The notes beneath the pieces are model-generated. The model made no database searches. It was not told the origin of the DNA and saw nothing but the letters and a program-made list of their open reading frames with translations. From NCBI GenBank assembly GCA_951799425.1, contig OX637394.1:27812001-27876000 (forward strand): a DNA stretch of 64,000 bases, written 5' to 3'. Both the position numbers and the translations under genes were made by a program. Below, piece after piece: positions 38,596 to 49,173 of this stretch. Each line of letters opens with the position of its first letter. Position 1 is the stretch's first letter. Source of the DNA: Ilex aquifolium. Taxonomy: Eukaryota > Streptophyta > Magnoliopsida > Aquifoliales > Aquifoliaceae.

Positions 38596-38793
38596 TCTGA
38601 AACAACAAATGATGGCCTAAATCCACAAAGTTGCCCTACTCATGCTGTTGAGACATGGGCCCCCAAATTTGAAGAGATTTCACCGAGTGGCACAAAGCCA
38701 CTCTCATCTAGTATCAGGTCACCAAAGCCTGAATTGAAACCTCTCCCATCTGATCTCAAATATGCATTCTTAGGAGAGGATGAGTCATAACCA

Positions 38794-39980
38794 GTGGTAA
38801 TTTCATCTAAGCTCATAGACTTGCAAGAGTCTAAACTGATTGAAGTTCTTAAAAGCCATAAAAACACCATTGGGTGGACCATCGCTGACCTGAAAGGTAT
38901 AAGCCCGTTAATCTGCAATCATACTATATACCTTGAAGAGGATTCAAAACCCTCTCGTCAAATGCAGCGACGACTGAACCCTCACATGAAGGAAGTTGTG
39001 AGAACGGAGGTACTCAAGCTTTTAGATGCAGGGATAATCTTCCCCATCTCTGATAGCAAGTGGGTTAGTCCAACCCAAGTTGTGCCCAAAAAGTCTGGGG
39101 TCACAGTGGTCAAAAATGATGCAAATGAACTAGTACCAACTCGAGTTGTCACATGATGGCGAATGTGTATTGACTATCGAAAACTCAATTTGGTCACTAG
39201 AAAATATCATTTTCCTCTTCCATTTCTTGACCAAGTCATAGAAAGAATTGCAGGCCATGCATTCTACTATTTCCTAGATGGATATTCTGGGTATAATCAA
39301 ATTGAGATAACACTAGATGATCAGGAGAAAAAAACCTTCACATGCCCCTTTGGCACCTTTGCATTCAAAAGGATGCCATTTGGACTTTGTAACGCTCCTG
39401 CAACATTCCAAAGATGCATGCTAAGCTATTCAGTGACATGGTTGAAAAAAATTTGGAAGTATTTATGGATGATTTCTCTGTATATGGTGATTCCTTTGAT
39501 TTGTGTCTGACCAATCTAGAGAAAGTGCTAATAAGATGTAAGGAAGCCAATCTAGTACTCAATTGGGAAGAATGTCATTTCATGGTAACACAAGACATTG
39601 TCCTTGGTTACATTGTGTCGTCTGAGGGCATGAAAGTTGACAAAGCAAAAATAGATCTGATTGGAAATTTGCCCGCCCCTAAGACTGTAAAGGATGAACG
39701 ATCATTCCTAGGATAAGCAGGTTTTTACAGAAGATTCATAAAAGATTTCAGTACCATAGCCAAACCCATGTGTCATCTTCTGAGTCAGGATGTAATCTTT
39801 TTGTGGAATGAAGCATGTCAGAAAGCTTTTGAAAAGCTTAAGGGTATGTTAATTTCTGCTCCAATAATGCAACCCCTTGACTAGACTTTACCCTTTGAAC
39901 TAATGTGTGATGCAAGTGATTATGCCGAAGTTGTTGTGTTGGGACAAAGAAAGGATAAGAAACCCCATGTGATTTACTAT
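38794..39980 (+). pseudogene. Athila reverse transcriptase and start of RNase H
   Basis: RT motifs in order: LLDAGIIFPISDSKWVSPTQ, CIDYRKLNLVTRKYHFPLPF, YSGYNQIEITLDDQEKKTFT, FGTFAFKRMPFGLCNAPATF, the active site VFMDDFSVYGDSF and GYIVSSEGMKVDKAKID. A TGA at 39154 and a frameshift near 39430 interrupt it. RNase H starts with PFELMCDASDYAEVVVLGQR and breaks off after KPHVIYY at about 39980, where the minus-strand insert begins. The metal-binding Asp pair is still present. Confidence 0.88.
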
Positions 39981-39999
39981 TGTTGTCCAAATTTGGTTT

Positions 40000-41315
40000 T
40001 GACAATTTACGTGCAAGTATACACGATTAGCAAGTAATAAAGTGATAAGTAGAGTATCGTTCCCACGGAGCATTATTGCTAATAACTTTCAAGTACTAAC
40101 TTTATATCAATTCGATTTTATTTAAACAATAGGAATTAAACTATGAATTTACTAATTTAAGACTAAACCTAAATTTAATAATCAACGATTGAATTTAACG
40201 GATAGAAGAAGTTAAGATTACAACTTCCCCTAATGCTTCGTATAAATCTTTCCACTCTCTTTCCAGTTAATTGATCAAAATAAGTTGTTAACTGAGACTT
40301 CAAAATTATTTATCAAACCTCTTCCGATAGTAAGATAAAAATATATCTCCCAATTAAATTACTATATTCATATGCAAAATAAGTTGGAAAAGATTCATTA
40401 AGTTCAAACTCTCATAAAAGTTACACACGGCATATAGGTATATTCCTATCCTATACACAAACCCATCAATTCAATCCTAAGAAGAATTAACCAGACGCAT
40501 GTCGTCATATTCAGATCTAAACCTAGAATTCATCTTCCAATTTCATCTAAGTTATCAAATTAATTGTTGGTCACACAATCATATATTAAGCACAAAATAT
40601 GACAAACAACTCATGTATGATCAACAAAAACTAGAAACGAGAGTAGATCAATTTAACTAGACATTAGGTTCCGTTGCAATCTTAATAAAAATTTAGTTCA
40701 TAATGTAATTGAAAAACATCCTTCTCAAATTAAACAACATCTCAGAAAATCAAGAAGTAAAATTAAGAGAAAAGAATGAAAACTTAGTTGCAATCTTCAA
40801 CTCCTCTCTAGCCTTCAAGTCTGATTTTCTTCGTGTCGGTTCCTTCGATTCTTGCCTTCAATTTTCTATCAATATTTGGTCTTTTTCTTCTGTTTTCAGC
40901 CCCCAAAAATAGTATTTTTATATTCCCCTCAAACCCTAGCACATAAGAGGCATTAGAGTCCAATTTCGGGTCAAAAACAAGTCCTAATTCGCGTCCAACT
41001 TCCATCACAAGCGCGGCTGCGCTGGGACAGCGCTTAATGGGCAGTAAGTGGGCACTGGGGCGCTGAAACAGTGCTGGAACAGCGCTGGCCCTTTTTTTCC
41101 TTCAGCTCTCTTTGTTGTTTTGCCTTCAAAAATCTAACTTTTAGGCTTCAAATTGACTTTGTTTCCTTCCAAATGATCTTGTTTGCATCCAAATGATGAT
41201 TCCTATCAAATAACATCAAAACACAAAAAAAAAATAAAAAAGAACATAAAATAATTGAAAACTTGCAAATTCCTCAAGCCGAAAGTACTTAATTCGTAGG
41301 TATAAAATCGACTCA
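40000..41315 (-). repeat. 3' LTR of the nested minus-strand element
   Basis: On the minus strand it starts TGAGTCGATTTTATACC just after the polypurine tract and ends GTATACTTGCACGTAAATTG then TCA. It holds three GCGCTG-N3-CAGCGC-type palindromes at 41019-41085 and a TATAAAAAT box near 40912. Confidence 0.72.
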
Positions 41316-41325
41316 TCAAATACCC

Positions 41326-41342
41326 CCAAACATAAATATTTG
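41326..41342 (-). promoter_or_regulatory. Polypurine tract of the nested element
   Basis: The minus strand reads TATTTATGTTTGGGGGTA, a few bases from the LTR start. Confidence 0.65.
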
Positions 41343-41734
41343 CTTGTCCTCAAGCAAAATACTAAGAACACAAACTATAAAGATTAATCAACCAACTACT
41401 CAAACAATGGATCAATATGAATTTGAATAATGGCCCCAAAAGTTACTACAAATACTAATTCACGGGAAACTTCAAAACAGTGCAAAGTCTATCAATTAAA
41501 CATACTCCTTAATTTTACCTCCGGTCATGACCCTTTGAATTCATGTGCATATTCTAACTGTTTAAACTAGTCATCACCCAGATAAATTTATGTAGTCAAG
41601 CGCTCCATAAGAGATACTCAATATCAATTCTATAAACTTACGTTTCACATCAACCTCTACTAATTAAGGCAAAACATATAACTAGAAGGTACAAAGATTT
41701 ATTTATTTCCCGAAAAATTGACTGCCTATATTGT

Positions 41735-42540
41735 GCAAGGAATTGTAAAGCTACTCGGATCCTTGAGCTTTGGTGGTAGCTTCTTTTGAAGAATAGCACT
41801 ACATTCCTCCGTAAGTGTCACTGTCTCGAAATCGCTTAGTTTTCTCTTCTTTGACAGAATTTCCTTCAAAAATTTCACATAGTTAGGCATGTTCTCCACT
41901 GCTTCTGGGAAAGGGATATTAATTTGGAGCTTCTTAAACACATCCATGAATTTAGAGAACTGATTATCCCACTTATGTTTCTGCAAACGTTGTGGAAATG
42001 GCACGGGAGGCATAATAGGACTCTACTTGCCTCCATTAGAACATGCAACTTGATCTTCTTCCTTCTTTTCGAGTTCCATATTCTTGTTATCTTCATCCTT
42101 ACTATCATCTCCATGTGATTTTTTTGGAGTTCCACCAACAACCTCAGGTAACTCTTTTCCGCTTTGTAATGTAATCGCATTGCAGTACTCCTTACCTTCC
42201 CTCTTAGGATTGATCTTCGTATCACTAGGTAGAGTGCCTTGAGGTCGGTTGTTAATGGCATTAGCGAGCTGACCCATTTGATTTTCCAGGTTTCGGACTG
42301 ATACTTCCATACTATTTATCCTTGTCTCACTTTGTGATATGTACCTGGAAAGCAGCTCCTCCAAATTTGACTTCTTTTCCTGCTGTGGTGGAGCTTGATT
42401 CTGAAAGCCTGGTGGGTATGATTGTCTTGGAGCATAAGGTTGGGCTTGATTATTATTCCAAGAAAAGTTCGGATGAGTCCCACAACCAGGGTTATAATTG
42501 TTGGAATTATTGTTATATTGCTGCCTGTTGTGGTTACTAA
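41735..42540 (-). pseudogene. Gag C-terminal part of the nested element
   Basis: The minus strand reads CGTHPNFSWNNNQAQPYAPR, then LEELLSRYISQSETRINSME, MGQLANAINNRPQGTLPSD, KEYCNAITLQSGKEL, and VPFPQRLQKHKWDNQFSKFM. It continues to LTEECSAILQKKLPPKLKDP and SFTIPCTI, where protease should start and does not. These are the gag-protease linker motifs of Athila-type elements. One stop near 42025. The abrupt end marks an internal deletion. Confidence 0.8.
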
Positions 42541-43971
42541 TGTACCAAACTCAAAAAATGAACTGATATATAACCGACATTCCACGAGAAACCTGACATA
42601 ACCAGTGGAGATGACAAAAAATATCATGGTAAGTTTTGAGCCTTGCTATACTTTTGAGAAACAATCAAAATTTACTCAAGTAAGGTCTTTCACTCTCAAT
42701 TTTTGAATAATTTCATTAACCTTGCTTTGATTGACGCAATTAAAGTAATCTATTGACATATCCCACAGGGAACCTTCGCATACGACACATACATGTGCAC
42801 ATACTTGAGAAATGATATTAGACCATCTTTGATTTAATTTTGATCCTTAGCCATTTCTTTTACAAAATTATATCCCTAGTTAGCCATGCTTGAGCCATCA
42901 ACATATGATCTCTTCTTCAATAAACCCATATGATAACCGAGCCACAAGAGAATATACTTGACATACCTTTGTTATCCAATTTTCTTACACCCTCTTATAA
43001 ATTTATATGATACATAAATGCAAGGAAAAGGGAAAAAGCTATGGAGGCTACTATCCAATGACAAGAAAAATCGATGAGAACAATTAAAACGGAAAAGAAA
43101 CAGAAAGACAGGAAATTGCCAAGAAAGTGAAAAATGAGAAAAATGAAAGAAAGAAATACCATTTCTGGGCAAAATGTCGAAAAGCTAGAAAGAAGTGTGC
43201 TACATTACAGAATGAAAGGATAGCTTTTGAATACCATTGACGTTATTTCGTTAGCCACTGATCTCTGGCCATATTACAACCTATAAAAAGCCCTAATTGA
43301 TCTCAAGTTTGTTGCATGCATGTGTCGTCAACCAAAAGTGGGGTATGATAAATAGTATTTCTTTAAATTGCATCAATATTCTTCCATAAGATTATGCCAA
43401 ACATGATTAGTTTGTTTCCTTAAACTTCACTCATTTACTAAATTGTGCATGTGATTTTTCGATTGGCCATCTTCTGATCACATGTTCCTTGAGAGACAAG
43501 TCACCATAATCGGAGCGCAGTTTTGTTGCTGAGAGCATTCTAAGAGAGGTTTGTGAAATCAAAACTATCCATGGAAGGTGGTAAAGCGGAATTTTTGTTA
43601 TGTAACAATTCTTGTTTCAAGAATGACCATTCCTACTACACAGGGGATTCCAAATACCAATGTGACTGATGCTAATTTTTGCAAAGAATAAATACCTATG
43701 AAAGAAGAGCATGCGGGATATGAGTCAAAATTGAAGGTTGGGTGTCCCAACGACCATGATGCTAATTTACTTTAACCAGCAATCCCACATACACATCTGT
43801 TCGACTGAAGTTTGTGGGTAGCTTCACTGAAAACCCTCACGAGACAACACTCGTCCGCTAGGGTAAACCTAGGAGTTCAACAGCTTGTAGCATAAGCTAA
43901 ATGCAACCGGATGACCTACGAAAATGGCATTAGAAATAGATTTTCAATTAATGTATTACTAGAGATTATTT
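42541..43971 (+). other. Athila 3' noncoding region
   Basis: The region between ORF2 and the polypurine tract in Athila elements; here ORF2 itself is missing. No coding frame of recognisable content was found. The conserved block at 43807-43930 lies near its end. Confidence 0.6.
43807..43930 (+). other. Conserved Athila block, copy B
   Basis: It lies 40-50 bp before the polypurine tract. GAAGTTTGTGGGTAGC ... ACGAGACAACACTCGT ... CTAGGGTAAACCTAG ... AGCTTGTAGCATAAGCT ... GACCTACGAAAATGGC. Several perfect short hairpins are visible. Confidence 0.8.
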
Positions 43972-43983
43972 AGGTTGGGGGTG
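43972..43983 (+). promoter_or_regulatory. Athila polypurine tract
   Basis: AGGTTGGGGGTG directly precedes the LTR start TGATTAG. The copy at 49161-49173 has AGGTTGGAGGATG at the same place. Confidence 0.82.
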
Positions 43984-45927
43984 TGATTAGTACTTAAAAT
44001 TAGCATTTTACCATACCCTTTTGAGACTAATTGTACTTTGATGGAGTTTAAGTGATGACATTTCAGGTCCTAAAATGAATAAAGACTCAAGAACAACAAG
44101 TATCACACTTGAGTGTAACACCAGCACATTAGGGAACAAAATTGGAGAAGCTTGGCGCAAAGCAAGAACGTTCGAACGCCAACTCACGTTTGAACGTCCA
44201 CTTGATTTATGAGAGGACCAGACTGCCGAGACATGGCTTGTTGCAGTCAAGAAAGAAAGACTCTGAGGTACTTGAGCACCACGTTCGAATGCCAACTCAT
44301 ATTCGAACGTCCAGTTGAATTGATTGAGGACCAGAATGATGAGTGCAAAGCGCCAAGATGAGCATGAAGTGTGGAAATAGGTTTCAACAGAAGACCACAT
44401 GCCACTTGAGTGAGAAGGTCAGACCACATTTGGCGTTCGAACGCCCATAAAGCAAAGACAGAAGAAACATTCGAACGCCAGACCACGTTCGAACGCCCAT
44501 AAAGCAAAAACAGAAAAAACGTTCGAACGCCAACTCACGTTCGAACGTTCTCCACAGACTGGTTGTAGAGTAGTTGGCTTTTCACTTGGACTTGGGTGGC
44601 ATACACTATTCATTCAACCCCCTCTTGTCTCCTCCTCTTGCCTATAAATACTTCCATTGTTGGAGAGCAAGGGGGGACTTAGTAGAGAGCTTGATGGAGG
44701 CTTAGACTCCCACTCATACTATTGTAGAGTAATCTTATATTTCCTTGTATGAAGAAGTAGTTGCTCTAAGAGATTGGTTTGGCATTAGTCCAACATCTCT
44801 TAGCTTGTTGTAAGATTAGTTTTATGCTTATACTTTCAATTACATGCATAGAAGGAGATAACTTACCTTTGGTTGTGGATCACCCTCCAAAAGTGACTAC
44901 CTTTCTTCTACTTTTAATTTGTGTTTCATTCACTTACATTGCTTGAGCTTCTTTCTTCCCTTAGAGGAGTGAAACTCTTCCACTTTTCTAGAGCTTCGCC
45001 AAAGCCGTGAAGGGTGGAACGTAATTCACTCATTCTTTGTCGAAGATCGGCTCCTTGTTTATTGTGCTTTGTTTTGTGAACCATCTACTTGGAGGAATGA
45101 GCATCACTCACTTTTCAAGCTTTACCAAAGCCATGAAGAGTGAGTAGTTTCTCATTCACTCTTTAGTAAGAGGAGAAGGGCATGTACAAATTATCCAGAA
45201 ATTATATTTGTGCAATTTCAATTATGCTTAATGTTTTATATTCCCCATGCTTATTGAATGATTGATTGCATCTAGCTAAGCTAAGGTACTTTGTATAACC
45301 AGGAGTTCTTTCTATGACATAGATAACTCTTGCATAGAAAGACTCGTTGATTCAAGGCAAGTACCCCGACTAGATCTTCATGACTACCCTTCAATCTTCA
45401 CCATTATTGTCCTTTAATTAAAGAATGGAAATGGAACATTAATGTCATGATTGAATGTCTTGTAGAAACACTTGCTTGTTTGTAGACGGGTTAAGTCTCG
45501 GCACAGATAATTCTTGTAAACTTCTAGAAAGACATTGGAATCATGTTCTTAATTCTCATAATCCACCTTCATCTTCCGATTAATCTGCTGTTGACACAGG
45601 GGTTAATTGAGTTATCAAGCACAAGTATAACAAACCGGATAATTGACTACATGTCCAGATCCTTGAACTAAAGAGTGACTCTTTTACATTAGAGCTTATC
45701 TCATATTTTGTTTAGAAAATTATCTTGGAAAGAATCTTATATTCTGTCCAGGAAATCTCACACCTCACACAACTTCAAATCTCAAGGGTTACAATCAATA
45801 GGTCTCCACCACTGCTTATCTCAAAACACCAACAAGAGTTCCATGTGGATTCGACTCCGGACTCAAACCGGATTATTACTACAACTTGACCACCTGCACT
45901 TGAGTGTACACATTTCAGATCAAGTCA
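43984..45927 (+). repeat. 3' LTR of the Athila element (1944 bp)
   Basis: It runs from TGATTAGTAC to GATCAAGTCA. Its reverse complement is present as a solo LTR at 58262-60041, and its last part as the 5' LTR fragment at 35731. U3 holds at least seven CGTTCGAACG-type palindromes (44168-44551) and a TATA box CCTATAAATAC near 44640. Confidence 0.93.
44160..44556 (+). repeat. Array of CGTTCGAACG palindromes in U3
   Basis: Full or one-off copies occur near 44168, 44193, 44281, 44310, 44433, 44469, 44488, 44519 and 44539. They lie within about 400 bp, upstream of the TATA box. The solo LTR has the same words at 59538-59860. Confidence 0.88.
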
Positions 45928-46353
45928 GGATTCCCATTATTGATCTGAGACCTAATCATCATTTTTGGAATTGGTTGGAGTCAAAAAACAATAATTTTTC
46001 AGAACTTATGGTCTGTCTAGATGCCATTTTTTTCATCTGGACGTGTTTAAACAACTTTTTCCATAAAATTTGGTGCGTTCAAACGTGGTCTAAAATTGAA
46101 AAATTATGCCTTGCGTCTGGACGTGCGTTTCATGCACATGGACAAAACTTGCAAATTTGGCCAAGAGTCTGAAAATCCTCTCTTTTTCAAATCCCCCTTT
46201 CCTTGCAAAATCTTTTTCTCTTCAAATTCAACTTATTCCCCCAAATCATTCTACCCATCTACTTTCTTGCTTAGATTTGGGCTATATCTAGTCTTTGAGA
46301 GATTTTTTTTGAAGGCTCTACTGATTTTTTTTAGTTTTTCCTCAAAATTCACA
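45928..46353 (+). other. Leader of Athila ORF2
   Basis: Noncoding, directly upstream of the ORF2 start at 46354. It has GCGTCTGGACGTGCG and CATCTGGACGTG words near 46035-46128, similar in style to the LTR palindromes. The border with the preceding LTR at 45927 is sharp, so this copy is cut off here. Confidence 0.5.
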
Positions 46354-47406
46354 ATGCCACCAAAGAGAGCCAAGAAATCCACACAAGCCACGAGTACTTC
46401 CTCCAGGAGTAGAGCAAGTCGAGGGGTATCTCCAAGTTTATGATCTGAATCATTTCCTGAATGCTAACAAAAGAGACAAGTTTGATCAATCTTACTCTTC
46501 AAAACATGTCATTATTGAACGAGAGGTTGTTTTGGATGAATTTTTGAAACTAAGTGTAAGTACCACTATTTATGCTAGAAAGTGGAAATTTTTTATTTTG
46601 TCTATTAGAAGGGGTGTGATCGTGTTGGTTAAGGAATTTTACTACACTAGTGTTGATGATGGGGGAAGGAGATTTCAAACATTTGTGAGGGGTAAGCCTT
46701 CTGCATTGGATGCCACTTCAATTGCTCAAATTGGTAATTTGACAAAAAAGAGGGGGTTAAAAACCTTGCTTACCCGTTCACAATGACGGATCTTTGTGTT
46801 GACTGGTGACCCGAGTTTTGTGTGGGTAGCTAGGTTTATGGCTTAGGGGCAGTTGGCAGATAGATACAAGATACTTAATTTGGTTTTAGTGTCTAGTTTG
46901 ATGCTTCTATGCCATAATAATCATGTTTATCTTGATAGAGCCAAACTACTCTATTTTGCGGGGACGGGTATGACCATTGATTTACTCTGTGTGATTTTTT
47001 CTAAGATGGTCGTGTGGTGAAGGATGAGAAGAAGCCTTCTCTGCTATTTTCTCATTTGATTTCTACTATTTGTATTGACCAGGGAGTGATTATTGAGGAT
47101 GATATGGAGAAGGTACCCAAGTCAAAGACTTTGGACCTTAGCTCTTTGCAAAAGAGCAGGAGTAGCACCAAGGCTGTTGCAGCACAGCCAGAGGAGCATG
47201 TTGAAAGGGTTAATGAGTATTTGAATTTGGGTGATGATGAGGAGACGAACACTTGGACTGACAGACATCTGTTGTTTGAGATTTTGCATCAAGAGAGAGG
47301 TATGAGAGAGCAACATAGGTTGATTAGGGCTCAGTTGAACATGTATGAGACTATTTTGTGCCGTCTTGATTTGGCTTGTGGTGATCATCCCAGTACTTCC
47401 TCATAG
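46354..47406 (+). pseudogene. Athila ORF2 (putative plant transposon protein, env-position)
   Basis: It starts MPPKRAKKSTQATSTSSRSR, a basic, Ser-rich N-terminus. Then follow LVKEFYYTSVDDGGRRFQTF, VRGKPSALDATSIAQIGNL and YKILNLVLVSSLMLLCHNNH. The motifs FYxNxxD and FVRGKxV fit PF20167 (Transposase_32) as I know it. Later residues (HLISTICIDQGVIIEDDMEK, LFEILHQERGMREQHRLIRA) are likely helical. It occupies the position of env in Athila-type elements, but I see no signal peptide or clear membrane anchor in this copy. Several stops and frameshifts (about 46440, 46784, 46842, 47019) break it. It ends at 47404-47406. Confidence 0.65.
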
Positions 47407-49160
47407 AGATGTAAGTGTCCCTAGTTGCTTCTTGGTCCCAGTTGTTTTTGCTCCCTTCTTGTTTAATTCAGTTTTCTAGTTGTTATGGTTGGTGAATAAG
47501 TGATCTGGTGATCAAGCCTTTAGTTGGGTGGTAGTTAGTTGAGTCAAAGTTTGATTAGTCGTAGTTGAGTTAGTTGTTAGTTTTTAATCTTCAATTGTGG
47601 TGAACAATTTCTTTTCTAGTTAATGAAGTGTAGTTTCTTTTATCATTTGTTGTTTATATTTAGGTTGTTAAATTCTTGAGTCATTCTTGCATTCATAGAT
47701 TAGCATTGTGATTTGAGAATGATTAGCTTAGACCTGATTTTATGGATGCTTAAGCTTGACATAGAGCTTTGCTTTATATCTTTGTATTCTGCATTATGTT
47801 GTCAATTGAAACTCACACTTGATTGCACCAATGACTATGCTAGTTCAAAATTTATTAGGTGATCCCTATACTTGAGAACTTGAGACATATAGTCGAGATG
47901 CGTAATAAACCTTGGTGAGTATTGAGTCAATCTTCCTTGGAGGGTTTTCTACATTTACTTGCTCATTAGTTCTTGAAATATGATTTTGGGAAAGCTTTAA
48001 ATTAATTTGAGCCTAAGCCATGTTTCTTTTCATCATTATCTCTAGGAGCCGTGATTGAGATTGATATTATTCTTTTCTCAAGCCATATAATTGACCAATC
48101 GATGCATATGTATATATTTTCTTTACCTTTTTTATCACGAGATTTGGATTCATATTGTGACTAAAGGGAGGATGGAAGTTATGAGAAAAAGGAAAGAAAA
48201 ATAATGAGAAAAGGTTGTATTCTTCTTAATGTTGGTATAAAAAATAAAAAATAAAAAAAACAGATGAAAAAAGTGTTGAATAAATTGAAGAACAAATGCC
48301 TTGAGGCAAGAAAATTGAAAAGGGGCTTATGAAAATATTTGATTTGATGATGATGATATGTGAGCAAGGTTGAACGAATATGGTGGAAAAGAAAGAAAGG
48401 TAAAGTGTTCTCGGGATAGCTTTTTGAATTCCTTATTTCCCTTTGTTTTTTGAAACCTTTACCCCCAAGCCACATTACAACCATAGGAAAGTTCTATCGA
48501 TCTCAAGAATGTGATGGTATGTGTGTGGATATTTATGAATATGGAAGAGATGCGACAATTTTTTTGTTTTATCTTTGATATTGATTTCATTTCATGAGAT
48601 TATGCCAAATTTGTAATTCCATTGAATAGTGGTTATCAGATTTGATTGACTTGTGAGTATTATTTTGCTTTGAATTTCATCCACTCTTCTCACATATGCT
48701 AAAAAGCGTGACTAGTTACTATAATAAAAAAGAGTCCTTTGTTGAGCGAAGTATCTAGTGAGATTTGTATTGAAACTAACAGTTGATAGTCGTAGAAGTT
48801 GGGAATTATTTGATGAATTTTTGGATTGGTATGATTATTTCGCATTGCACATGAGTTTCATGTGGGAATGTAATTTTTATAAATTTGTATAACGTTTAGT
48901 TATATGTTTTGTTTTGTGTTGTTTACTAGGGTTGAAAGTTCTCGAATTCCTGAAATTTGTCATATGATTGAATGATTCGAGTTTTTAATAACAGGTTGAA
49001 GTTTGTAGGTATCTTCTCTATAAACCTTTACCAGATTATAATTCGTCAATTAGGGGTAACCTAAGGATTTAAAGGTTATTGCATATGCTAAATGCAATCG
49101 TGATATCTCCGAGAGTGGCTTTGTATTTTGTTTTAGTATTACTGGAGACTAGTAATAGTT
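47407..49160 (+). other. Athila 3' noncoding region, third copy
   Basis: Noncoding region between ORF2 and the polypurine tract. A conserved block is near its end. Nothing coding was recognised. Confidence 0.6.
48998..49119 (+). other. Conserved Athila block, copy C
   Basis: GAAGTTTGTAGGTATC ... TTAGGGGTAACCTAA ... ATTGCATATGCTAAATGCAA ... GATATCTCCGAGAGTGGC. Differences from copies A and B are partly paired changes, see the finding. Confidence 0.8.
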
Positions 49161-49173
49161 AGGTTGGAGGATG
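49161..49173 (+). promoter_or_regulatory. Polypurine tract of the third Athila copy
   Basis: AGGTTGGAGGATG directly precedes the LTR start TGATTAAAC. Confidence 0.78.

Larger units (their letters stand above)
39981..42540 (-). mobile_element. Internally deleted gypsy element, minus strand, nested
   Basis: On the minus strand: gag C-terminal region (42540-41735), a 3' noncoding stretch with TGAGGACAAGCAAATATTTA, a polypurine tract TGTTTGGGGGTATT, and an LTR (41315-40000). Protease through integrase and the 5' end are missing. It interrupts the RNase H of the plus-strand Athila copy. The exact left border is uncertain by about 20 bp (39981 or 40000), and no target duplication was found. Confidence 0.75.
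35731..45927 (+). mobile_element. Athila-lineage Ty3/gypsy retrotransposon, rearranged
   Basis: The parts in order are: a truncated 5' LTR, a tRNA-Asp-type primer site, gag, protease, RT and the start of RNase H. Then come a foreign minus-strand insert (39981-42540), Athila 3' noncoding DNA, a polypurine tract and a full 3' LTR. Gag (HPNFSWRN) and protease (LLDLGASVNLLP) motifs and the primer type identify Athila. RNase H remainder, integrase and ORF2 are gone. The 5' LTR fragment and the 3' LTR match closely over their shared part. Confidence 0.85.

Noticed and set aside
43807-43930. Hammerhead ribozyme in the conserved Athila block
   Set aside because: The CTGANGA core and the following GAAA in the right order are absent; CTGAAAACC does not fit.
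44519-44551. Heat-shock element in the Athila U3
   Set aside because: GAA-N2-TTC occurs only by overlap of the palindromes, with no third unit in correct spacing; not enough to claim heat response.
44008-44613. Overlapping minus-strand ORFs with FERxxAFE/RSNVSWRSNV repeats
   Set aside because: The repeated peptide words come from the CGTTCGAACG palindromes read in several frames.
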